Source: Saposhnikovia divaricata (taxonomy: Eukaryota; Streptophyta; Magnoliopsida; Apiales; Apiaceae). Taken from it: 64,000 nt of DNA. The translations under genes were made by a program, and so were the position numbers. Location of the stretch: contig CM071597.1 of assembly GCA_036435485.1 (NCBI GenBank), positions 143,961,647 to 144,025,646 of the forward strand, written 5' to 3'. Below the pieces are notes generated by a model that was not told the DNA's origin, searched no databases, and was given only the letters and a program-made list of their open reading frames with translations. This document shows positions 21,844 through 33,417 of the stretch, in pieces; position 1 is the first letter of the stretch; each line of letters opens with the position of its first letter.

Positions 21844-23190
21844 TGTTAGCAAAAAATTACGCAAGCGCACGTAGTCACAAGTAATATAATTAAAGTTCGT
21901 TCCGCAGATATTTGGTTAAGTTTAAATCAGTAAATATGCCTATGCAACAATGTTTGGTTTTTATCCACTGCTAAGACAAATAACAAGAATGAGGTTTTAA
22001 TTATTTAAATTAACTAGGATGCAAATTATTAAGCTAAGAATAATTAACTAATGAGAATTTAATAAGAATTACTTATATGAGTTAAAACATGGAATCCTAA
22101 TTTCATTATCTACTTCACTTAGAGTCGCAGCATTTAATCAATACATGTGATGGTTTTGATATCTGATCGGATAACACGAAACAAGTAAAAGTTACCTCTC
22201 GGTATACTAGCACCAAACTACACATACATCCACAAAAGAGATAGAAGATGAGTAGACACCTATTATGTTTAGACCCTATATCTCTATAGAATTTGAAAAC
22301 ATAGAGGTTTAAGCACAAGTTATCCACATAGATCACATAGGGTAGCATAATATCTCTATTTACGCCACAAATCATGATGTTAAAACATCAACCTATCCTA
22401 TGCTAGCATGGCAAGTTCTAAATCTCAAGATCCACTCTCGTTTAGCAAGAGATTAACATATTAGATGTTAGCTACGCATCTAAATACATGAAACACAACC
22501 ATACGAGGATATCAAGAATTCACCACACATAAATCTTTAAAGCATACAAACTACTAAGCTACATAGATAAATCCATTAGGATCCCATGACAACGATTAGT
22601 TCATAGTTGAATCGTTCGTCACCATGGGATTAGATGAAAACATGATATTAAACAAGATATGGACGAAAGAAGCAATAATATTAATAAAAACAAGAGTTGA
22701 GAGAACAAATCTATAATCCAAAGTATACAAAAGATGAAGTAGATCTAGATCTTTGCTTGTCACCGAGCTTGAATCCTTCTCCACTCTTCTCTCTTGCAGT
22801 TCTACGTTACAATAATAAAAATCTGATACAAATTACATGGTAAGATGTGTTTAAATACACTCTAGAAGTCTTGCCCAATAAGCAATTACCTTCTATTACA
22901 ATCAGAATTCGATTAAGGTACCAAAAGTGTAAGAACCCCAAATTTTGGATATAATTAAAACTTTTATTAAGTAATGATAAAATGAAGAACAATGATTCCG
23001 ACAACAAGGTCACCAACTCTAATGAATGGTGGTTTCAAAGAACAATGATTGTAATGAATGGATATTGCTTTGGACAATGATCCTGATGCATTGGTATATT
23101 GTCAGAATAGAGTAATTCGATGGTTGAGAACCTAGATAAGAATAATCTACCATCCAGGAAGGAGCTAATGGATCCTTGAAAGGAAATGAG

Positions 23191-23270
23191 TACGTGCATA
23201 GTGTTTCCCATACGTGCATAGTATTTCCCGTACGTGCATAGTGTTTCCTGTACGTGCATAGTAATTTGGT
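23191..23270 (+). repeat. 20-bp tandem repeat TACGTGCATAGT, four copies
   Basis: TACGTGCATAGT starts at 23191, 23211, 23231 and 23251, giving a period of exactly 20 bp with slightly variable GTTTCCC-type spacers. The same array is at 33681-33760 in the other LTR. TACGTGCA contains an ACGT core, the core of many plant bZIP sites, so a promoter role in U3 is possible but unproven. Confidence 0.85.
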
Positions 23271-25984
23271 GGATGAATAGTGATTTTGTAAGTTGGAAAA
23301 CTTTTCACGCCACCCTATGTACGGGACGTGATATGGATGTTTCGAAGTCATATTAGTAATACGCGGAGGAAATAAGTGAATGCAGAGACGATCGGAATTC
23401 AGAAATTCCAAATTCTTTTTCGGTATAATATTTGACCGGATAGTGGATTAAATATTATTATAATCCAAGAATTGAGATATTAACTTTGAGTATTTGATAT
23501 TTTGGGATGTTATTATATTTGATTTAAGAATGAAGGTAGGAAACCACTAAGGAGTGGTTATGGCTACAATGTAATTATTGATATTTGGAAAGAATGAATG
23601 GAATTCGACCTTATTATGTTTATGTCTTGAAGAATGCTAAAGGGTGACAACATAGGTAAGAATAATCTATCTTCTAAGGGAATAAGATATGGCAACTTCA
23701 AGCAAGAGAATACCCTAATGTCATCCAGATCGATAACGATTAATCCAGTAGTTCCGTAAAAAGGTTAAGGAACGATCGAAAGAGAATACGGACAATTGTA
23801 CCACCCTAAGAGAACAAGTAAAGAATACAGAATGAATAGTGTTTGGTGGGAGTATATAATAATATGAGACGACACTATACAGAAGCATTCGGAACGGATT
23901 TCCGAGTTCGTATTAGTGATCCAGGGGGAAAATAAGTGTATGTAAAAGCTGTCGGATTCTGAAAAACCGCACTTTTATTTTCTCCGAGAGTTCCCTGGAT
24001 ACTGATAGCCTTAAGTATTTAACGAATGGATTTAAGGAATATAAATTGGAAAGTTAGAATGAAAGATGGAGAATGAAAGTATTAATATTAAAGAGGATTC
24101 CCGGTAAACCCTAATTAGAAATCCGTGAAATATTCTCACGAACGATCAATCGAAACGGGTAATAACCGGACACAGAAACAAGCAGAGGAAGCAAGAGTAT
24201 TGTGCAAGCTACTAGAATAAATATCTAGCAACCAAGTGGCTTAGAGTAACTAGCATGCTTAGAGATTTAAACTAGTACTTAGCAAGCAACCACTTGGTTA
24301 GCCTTAGCACCATCCAAAACTCAACACTTGTCTTGCCAAATACATCACCCCATGCATCATCACTTTATTAAAGCAACCAAGGATGAGATATTATGTTAAA
24401 CATATCACTTTATGCATTATTGTCAAGAGCAACCAAGCAAAACTCCTCCTTCCCCCCATTATTCCATCCATTCGGCTATTTCTATATTCCAAATCCAAAG
24501 TCCAAGCTCCCACCATCATTTGATCTTGTAATTTTTAAGGTGAGTTCTATATTTCAAGAAACTAATCTCCTAGAAATTTCAAGTCCAAAATCCTTTGTTT
24601 CCATTTTCAAATAAATCATTTACAAGGAGGGTGAATAGTGTTCTTCAAGAACTAATGTTGGTTTTCTTTGATTTTTATGGTTGATTTAGCTAGCTTAAGG
24701 CCACCCAAGGATCATACAAAGCTAAGTGAGGCTAGAACACACTCCAAGGAAGGTATAAAGCTCTTGAAACCCTAACCCTTGTTTGAGATTTAAGCATATT
24801 TATGATAGTTATAACTTAGTTATGGTTATGTTAAGATTATAAGCATGATTATGTATGGATTTTTGGATTAATGATGTAAATAGCTAGATGAACGGAAAGG
24901 CATTGCTTGGCCTCAGTTCATGTATATAAGTCATGTATATGTTGTTTGGGTTGGATACTATGTTTATGGGAAGATTCGGAATTGGTAGATATTCGATTTA
25001 CAGCCGTTATAATGCCTGATTTTGCAATACCATGTTTTGTATGCCATTTTTCATGTCGAACCCCTACTGTCCAGAGACCTTATCTGCCATGATAGGATAG
25101 GTAATGTTCTAAGCTTCGTTTTGATATAAAGATCACGTGAAACGGACTTACGGTTTAGGATTTATGACCAAATTACTAAAAGTAGTTCGAATCCGTAAAC
25201 GAAAGTTCGTAACTGTAATTGAACCCTCGTAAACTATGTAACGTCATGGCGAACCTTGGTAAATAAATACTAGAGGTAAAAAAGAAGGCGTGAAAGAAAA
25301 CTGTATGTCAAAAGGATCATTTTTCGATTTATTAAAAATGTTCGAGTCGAGGTTAAACGCGAACGAACCCCTAAAAACCCGCTTGGTTATAACCTTGGTA
25401 AAACGCTTAGAAAACGAACGATAAAACTCGGAGTATAGTATTGGTTCGTAACGATCGACTTTAGAACTCATATGACTTAAGTATGTCCCAAGTATAAGTA
25501 CAATGACATGTCGTATTAACGAACGAATGTCGGGTCGGATCAGTGATAAAAGTAATCCACTAAAAGGGGTATAACGAGATAACTCGAGAACGAGTTTCGA
25601 ATTAAGTATAACTTAACTTTTAATATGTTAAGTGATTAATCCCGAATGCCTTGGCTATTTATAGATCACCAAGCTGAACCGGGACCCGCTACCACTACCC
25701 CTTACCGTACTCGACTACCAGGCAAGTTTCAATTCCCTTCTTTTAGGCTGTTGTTGTGATTGAATAATATATATATATGATTGCTGATATACATATGCCA
25801 TTGCATGCATGCCTACTTTCAAGTTGAATTGATATACTTGTTCCCTGAATGTTATTGTTGGCTTATAAGCTAGATAGTTATATATCAGTTATAAGCCGGT
25901 TATTGTAAGACCCTCATAGAAGGGCGTATATATCTTATTAATCAAAAATAGACCGGGAGTCAATATTCCTTGATATATCGAGAT

Positions 25985-26660
25985 TACCTCGGAAGAAAAT
26001 ATTTAATTAAATATTTTCTATTATTTGGGCGACGAATATTATTTGAATATTCGTTCGAGACTAATTATTTTAACGATCCTTACTTCAAATAATTATTTGA
26101 ACGTAACTATTCAACGAATAATATTTCTCAATATTCATTCAGAGTCGAATTGATTATCGACTATTATTTCGAATATTCTTCTAAAGATGAGACTATTAAA
26201 TGAATATTATTTTGGATATTCTTTTAGATTATTATTTTATTAAATAAATATTACTTTTGAATATTCATTTAAGATATTAAATACTTGATGAATATTATTT
26301 TAATATTCATCTGAAGCTTGATTTAATTATCGAATATTATCTCGAATATTCCTTAAGGCTTGGATTACTAAATGAATATTACTTGATATTCATTTAGGAT
26401 ATTATTCATTAAATGAATATTACTTTTGAATATTCATTTAAATTCCTAATTAATTATGAATATTACCTTAAATATTCTTTTCAGGTCTTATTAATTAATG
26501 AATATTGTTTTGAATATTCATTTAAATATTTATTTATTCAATAAATATTCTCCTGATATTTCTTCAGGGATTATTTTGAGAAATACTCTGATTTAAGACA
26601 TTCTTTCATATTCCTAAATATTCTGTAAAATATTTTAATTCAATAAATATTCTCTGAATA
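25985..26660 (+). repeat. zone of many short AATATT inverted repeats in LTR
   Basis: Over about 680 bp there are more than ten units of the form GAATATT, a spacer of a few bases, then AATATTC, often extended by ATTTAA and AAAT. Each can fold as a small hairpin. The same zone is at 36475-37150 in the 3' LTR. Confidence 0.7.
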
Positions 26661-28016
26661 TTTATTCCATACTTAGAATAACCTCAATAAGGGTTATCTT
26701 CTTCGATTATTACGAAAAATATTTCGGAGTCATATTATTATTAATCTTATATCAAGAAAGGTTCTCAGACATCATTCTTCTTCGAGTCTATCTCCTTAAT
26801 AATAAGGGAACCTTACTTGGAAAATGTTATTTATCTTGTCGACTTCCCGGTCATAAAGTATTCCCTTCACCCGCAACTCGGGTGCTGTTGACTTATTAAG
26901 TCGTTGCTTACCTTCTCATCTTTCGAGGGGTAAGATTACTGGAACAAGTTAATATCCGTTACCAAGTAATAGCTTGGGAGTTATTGGTAAATTTTCCTTT
27001 CCAACTAGATACGACTACTTTGTGGAGTCTTATCAACAAGTATTATACTTGGGGAAAGGGGGACTAACGTTACATTCAGAATCATGAATTCTATTTGAAC
27101 TAGGAGTCGTGTAAGAGGCCGAGTAGCGCCGGTCCATCCCCTTTGGCCCAACCGTTGGCCGGGGAGAGCTAGTAAGGCGGTATACAAGTAAAGCCGTCAG
27201 TTCTTCCTTCTACCGGTAGTAAATCTAAATTGAGCTGTACGATCTCGACTGATCATCAAGATTGGAACAGCGGGCGCGGTGAATACTCCATCATTGGTTC
27301 ATCATCCAAATTTATTTATTTCCTGCAACATGATTACTGTTGGCAGAATTGGAAAAGTGTCATAACTGGAGTTGCAACCTTTTCTTGCAAGTTCCTCTTC
27401 TTAATAACAATAAGAATATCTCGCTTACTTTGATGTAGCAGATATTTCTACAAACAAATACTTTAAGTTACCTTGTAACTTCATCGTTCATATTATACTG
27501 GCATCATTTCCGTAAATGCATGGCATATGGTTTGAAAGATACTTTTGAACTGTTATACATTATCGTTCAGTTATATGTTATTGTTGGTGGGCTATTGCTC
27601 ACCCTTGCTTTATTATTATATCACAACAACAGCTAGACCAGATGACTCGCACAAGGCGCACTCGACGCGGGCGAGGACTATAAGACTACCAGAGCTGAAG
27701 AAGAAGCTATTGGTAGGGTATATTTATTCTTTCAGTACCAAGAATATAGTCTAGTATGACTTATGTAAATGGATGGCAAAGAGTATGTATTTATATTGAA
27801 ATTCTTTTGGATTGTAAGAACTCATAATGTGATTAATAAAAATATGATTGTTACTCTGATTTCATCTCTGGGACTATAACGGGTGTGTTTTATATTGTTG
27901 TGTTGGGTAATAGAGACGTAATTTATTTTATGTTAAGGGAAGTTCAATTGTTGTGGACAGAATTGGAAACCGTAACCACCGGATCCCGGAACCCGGATCT
28001 GGGGGTGTTACAGAAG

Positions 28017-28028
28017 TGGTATCAGAGC
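28017..28028 (+). other. primer-binding site (initiator-Met tRNA) of Tekay-like element
   Basis: TGGTATCAGAGC four bases after the 5' LTR is complementary to the 3' end of initiator methionine tRNA, the standard primer of Tekay/Del and many copia elements. It is intact. Confidence 0.9.
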
Positions 28029-31000
28029 TTACGTTATAAACCCCAGAGATGAGGTGACGTTAAAACAATAAATTCAATAAGATAATAAGAACTCTTGCCA
28101 AGTTCATAGTCGGACTACTTAATGTAGTGATGACATATAAAAACCCTTATGGGAACTCGTAAGTATAATGATAGTAACTTAGCTCGATATCGTATCGACG
28201 AGTAAGGCGACTGACCTTGAGGCATACGAGCAATAGCGTGATGATGCTTTATATGCTAAAGATCAGCGGGTAATTCGATGGAGTACCCTACTGGAGACCC
28301 GGAAGAGGTTCCAGCAGATAAGGAAATCCTGTTAGGATAAGGAGCTTACCCATGGGTAATGAGGGTCGCAGCCAGAATGACTGTGATGATTAAGATATGG
28401 TGCTCAGAAAAGTGAGTATAAAGAACCGAGATATTATTAAGAGATCTGAAGATGCATGTTGAATTCATAGCCGGACTACCAGATGTGGTACCAGCAAGAA
28501 AGAAGGATTGGAAGAATTATTTGAGATCTTATACGGAAATGGATGAGAATCCTTAGAGATTTTCATCTTAACAAAGAAAGAGCTAGAGGGATGTATGATT
28601 ACCAAAGACATCGATTTAGGGCGAGGAGCAGAGTCCCTAGGAATAGTTGAGAAGGAGGCAGTAAGTGCCATATCATTTGATAAATGAATAAGTATGAATA
28701 TGGTTAGTAATAATTCGCCATGAGAAGGCAGATGTCATAGGTTGTAATTTATGGAACCAAATTGAGGTTGATGAAATTGTTTTATTCAGGAAAAATGTCC
28801 ATTTTATGAATGAGTCAGTTAGAAAGTGAAAACATTGGGAAGTGACAGCATGATTGGATAAAGTTATATAAGGAAGTAGTAAGCAAGACAATGATCTCAG
28901 AACCTACCGGAAGATAAGACCAGTGAGTCAAGATGAACTCGTAATGAGACTACTGCCAGAGACTGAGTATAGAGTTAATTCAACTCAGTTAAATGATGAA
29001 CCAGAAACGTTATATGCATGTGATTCAGAGGAATATTAAATTCCTTCTTCTCTTTGAATGGATTATAGTAGTTACCTTAAGTTTACTCCGACATGGAATT
29101 ATAATAGATCAAGTAATACGATCAGCAGTTGAAGAGGAAAATGTGAGAAAATCTTCCTGGAGCTAAAAGGTGAAATTGGTAATGACCAAGAGCTGGCATT
29201 GCTTAATGGAAAAAGGAGACTTTGTGCTTCCAATGACGCCTCGCATAAAGGGTTAGGTAGACCGACATTTGGTAGTATTGAATATCAGGACGTTGTGACA
29301 GGTTTCAGTTTGAAACTATTGATTCCCTTTTAAGGGATGGATATAATTGATTCCTCTCCAGTGGGTAAACTTCCAATCCGATGATGATTATTTCGTTAAC
29401 TATGACTGCTTATGATTCCACCTGCTTGGAGGTTCATAGAACTATTCTTCAGGTTTCGAAACTGGTCTCCTTAATGTTACCAGTAGGTGGTTAGATTGAT
29501 CAAAATTTCCCTGAGTCTGGAAAGGAATTCGGTGAATTTTGGCAAACCTTGTCTTTTTGATTATCAGAGAATGTCATGGAAGAGAGTAAAAAAAAAATTG
29601 GAGCAAACCCTGTGATTTGGGTAAGGATGCTGTAAAATGGGTTAGTAAACGGACCCTGAGCATTACAATCGACGGTAGTGATAAAATGATGAAGTGAGAT
29701 TGGACGAAAATAGGAAATGTAAGTAAGAAACCAGCCGGACTGAGAAATTCCAGGATTGACTTAAATGAAAAGGATGTTATGCCTGGAATGGTAAGCTTGT
29801 GTGGCACGCAGGATTGATAAGTACAGTTGAAAAGATAAAAGTGGAGGAAAGGTGACCGGAGACGGTGCCGAGTAGTCGATTAAGACTTATATGGAGTAAA
29901 GTTTTGGAAAGGTAGAAAGGTATCAAAGAAGAAGACACTATGCCGGCAATTGCTAGAAAAGTAATGCTAATTAGCCAACCCTTAAAATCATATATTTTTA
30001 TTTTAGTATGGCCAGTTGAGGCCAAGTCACAACGGACTATAAAGTGACTAGACCAGCAATGAAAAGACAAAGCAGGGTTGCTTCTAAGAAAGCACCGACT
30101 GCAAGGGCTTCTGATATAAAGGAAACATTAATGAGATCTTTTGAATCTTCTGCCGAACAACCCATGTTTTGATTTGGAATTCACTAGACCTTTTTGGGAT
30201 GGGGTCACCCGTACTAAAGTGACTCATGTGTATATGGTTGTCCAAGATTTCGAGTAAAATGGAAGTATAGTGACTTGAGATGTATGATGTTAGGGTATCA
30301 TGAATACCATGAATATACTATGACGGAGGAAAGTAAACAATGAAGGTATATGAAGAGGGTATAGAAAAGGTCAGAAATTGAACAGTATGCTGTAGAAATT
30401 TTGTCTAAGACAAATACATTTGAAAAGAACGATAAGTACTAAGAGATTCACGTTGAACTCGACCAATATCTTCCAAAACATCCTTGCTACCATTACCAAG
30501 TTCTGTAAGAGAGCAGATAGGCATACGTTGCCTTTTGGAAGGCCAAATAGGCTGACAACTATCTGGAAGAAGAGGGTGGCATTAAGCCACCGATCGATTA
30601 TCAAATGAGAATGATTGAAAAGAGACCTTTATTAAGGATACATGATCCGATTGCCAATTATAAGATGCAAGAATTCCTTGGCAGTTGAATTAAGGATAGG
30701 ATATCCATAAATTAAGACAAACCCTGGGGAATGCACAAGGGGTGGCATTAACCCTAATAACGACATTATGACTTCAGATGTTATGAGCTGGACTTGCTAA
30801 GGCAACAATGACCGGTAAGGATTATTAAAAAGAGTTCTGGAAAGAACATAGATAGAATTATTAGAGTATTGATCAATGACATTTTGATATACCCGGTACC
30901 CAGAAAATACCGGAGGAATGATAAGGATGGCCTATGAAACCTTACAAGCAAAAAGGTAATATTCCGAACTTCAAAATGGAAGTTTGGTAAGGGATGTATG

Positions 31001-33404
31001 ACATCGTAACAATAATGCCAGATGAGGCATGTATGAAACCCTGAGGAAGTATGGATTGAACCTATAAAGGTTGAGATTATCCTAAGATAAGGAAAGAACT
31101 AAGAAGAGAAGTATCCTAAGTAGGATTGGGAATAAACGTGATAAAGTTCCCACGGGTAGGTGGAAGCAATGACTTATGGAGAAAGACTGATAAATATATT
31201 TTTCTCCATCAACAGAACTTAAGGGAGAATACTTTCACCCAACAAAGATGGGAATGAGGTAGAAATGTTTGAATTGGAATATATCCAAGGAACAAGGATT
31301 ACCAGAAATTATTATTATCAGGAAAGGCCAATGAGGTGGCCGACAGTCTAAGTATAAAGGAATAATTATAAATGTTCATACCGAAGAAACAAAATGATAT
31401 TTGGAAAGACCTTGAAGGTCATATTGGAGTGGAGGAAGTTACATTCCTTCTGATGACTGTGCAAGAATTAAAGGTAATAATAGTTTAAGTAAAGATTCGA
31501 TTCCTGATGAAGTCTTAAGCATATTACGTACCTTAGAAGGTCCCGTTTTGAGGCAAACCAGGACCATGGTACAAAATTGATGAAGTAAACCATTAAGTTT
31601 CCAGTCTTTTATGGAAGATGCATAAGTGATAGTTTCATCAACCGGGCCTAGCTGCGATGCTTGAAACTCTTCTGCAATTCTATCTGCTTCACGTTATATC
31701 TACATCAAGTTCAGGAAGTGTTCCTTATGGATAAGGAATAATGATTACTTTGTCTCCCTAAGGGATTTGAAACCCGTAGGGTTAGCTATTAACGCACAAC
31801 GTAAACAACAAGCGATGGTGATTCTTCTAAGAAAGGAGATGACAACGTAAAGATAAAGAAAGTGCTGCTATTGATAAGCTAAATGGCATGTTGATGAATG
31901 ACAAGCAAGTTTGTGTTAGTATACTTCTGCACAAACAAGATAGAGAATATGAGGTTGATAATTCGTGATGCTAAACGTATTCCCGTAGAAAGAATTAATG
32001 AGACTTGGAGGGAAGGGCGGTTGAGCCCAAGACTTATTGGGCCACCTGAGAGTTTAAAGTGTTCGGGCGGCGGTATTCGAGCCAGCCTTACCCCCAAAAT
32101 TATAGCACGGTCATAACGGGTTTTCATGTGGCCAGGCTACGCCAGTAAAATGCAGATGTTCGACAGATGATAGGAGTACGAGCATGTAGATATACGACCT
32201 GGTCTGACTTACGAAAGACAACCTGTGGAAAACCACGGATAGAAAAGAACAAGTGATGAGAAACAAGGTTGGCAGAAGTAGATTATATGAATCTAAGTTA
32301 AAGGGATCGGGCCAGATTCATTTCGGAAAGTTTAAATTGGAATAACGTGATGATTATAGAATAAATGTGACGGAATACCGATAAGGAGGTACCAAGTGCA
32401 AAAAGGTGTCTCAGTAAAGAGGTGAAGGTGAAAGTAAATAATAGAAATGAGTAAGAATCAGCTAATAAGAAGGATGTGATTGATAAAGAAAAGGGCTGGG
32501 GAAGCAAATATGGAATGAGAAGCAAGGAATGTTATGAATGGGTTTTCTAATGAATTCTCAGGATGACAACCTGATAGTGTCAATATTATAGTTATGAAAA
32601 AGCTAGTAACATGATATGGGATGTCAGTAATAATGATGTCAAGTGAGAAATCTAAGATTTAACCTGAAAGGTTGAAAGATTTCCCGAATGTGAGTATCGC
32701 TAAGATTGAACAAGAGTATTTGTCCATAGAATAATGGACAAAGCATCAAGATATGTTGACACGTGAGATTGCGATCAAATAGTATTGGATATAATTATGA
32801 TTAATTTCTTCTTTGATAAACCTCTATAGTTCAGAGGTAAATTCTGAGTATGATATTCTACAATCATGAAAGCTTTCTATAATCCTTTAGAACTCTTTTC
32901 TCTTCTTCTCTCTTATTCATCTTCTTTATGAATTGAGAAGAACAACCCTTTTAGGAGGGGAGGTACTGCTACGTGACTATCTGTCTATGTGATAGAAGTC
33001 TAAGTGGAATGCCATGACTTGTTTAATTGCTTGTCAAGTACTAAAGGCTGGCCCCCTTCTGTACTAACTATGCAATATAACAAATGTTCAATTGATCATA
33101 GTGATCTCTCAATAAATCTTTCTACTTCTCTATATTGATCGAGATTGCGAAGATTAAAGCGATCAGGAAATGCACAGTACGAGCGAGGTTACCTCCGAAT
33201 CGTAGGGTGATAGTGATACCAATGTTACTGCAGGTATCAATAAGGATAAGACTGAGTAAGAGTATAACCCGGATAGTGATTTGTACGAAAATTAGCAACG
33301 TTGATGGAAAAAGGATACAGTATGGATTGTAGCACTAGAAGATGTGCTGAGGAAGGGTAGAACGACTCTTTGCTTCCTACCTGATTCCGGGACGGAATCC
33401 TTTT
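28029..33404 (+). pseudogene. decayed gag-pol interior of the Tekay-like element
   Basis: No long frame survives. Comparing by eye with chromovirus polyproteins I see mutated traces. One is an early RNase H segment near 29140-29265 (sequence around DASHKGLG, in mixed frames). RT-like traces run from about 30635 to 30975, including NDILIY near 30875. A late RNase H trace lies near 31290-31345 (GKANEVADSLS). An integrase C-terminus lies near 32000-32110 (RLSPRLIGP), and a chromodomain-like stretch near 32190-32290. The first trace lies upstream of RT, which is not the normal order. The stretches before 29100 and after 32300 hold nothing I can name. Many stops and frameshifts exclude function. 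Family assignment rests on these traces plus LTR and primer features. Confidence 0.6.
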
Positions 33405-33417
33405 AAGGAGGGGAGAC
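33405..33417 (+). other. polypurine tract of Tekay-like element
   Basis: AAGGAGGGGAGAC ends directly at the 3' LTR. It is intact, as is the primer site, so the signals needed in cis for reverse transcription are preserved although the genes are not. Confidence 0.85.

Larger units (their letters stand above)
22928..28012 (+). repeat. 5' LTR of Tekay-like element (5085 bp)
   Basis: Starts TGTAAGAACC and ends GGGTGTTACA. It contains four 20-bp tandem units (23191-23270), several Gln/Ser-like chance frames, and an AT-rich zone of inverted repeats (about 25985-26660). CTATTTATAG near 25659 is a possible TATA-like site. No protein-coding gene is supported anywhere in it. Confidence 0.95.

Noticed and set aside
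22115..22784. Minus-strand small frames repeated at 59972-60641
   Set aside because: They lie in the two Athila LTR copies, differ only by LTR divergence, and carry no recognised domain.
23035..23411. Four regular 20-bp repeats, possible CRISPR-like array
   Set aside because: Spacers are only 8 bp and nearly identical. The array lies inside a plant LTR and is duplicated with it.
28017..28028. Match to initiator-Met tRNA
   Set aside because: Only 12 bases match and they stand at a primer-binding position. There is no tRNA gene structure.
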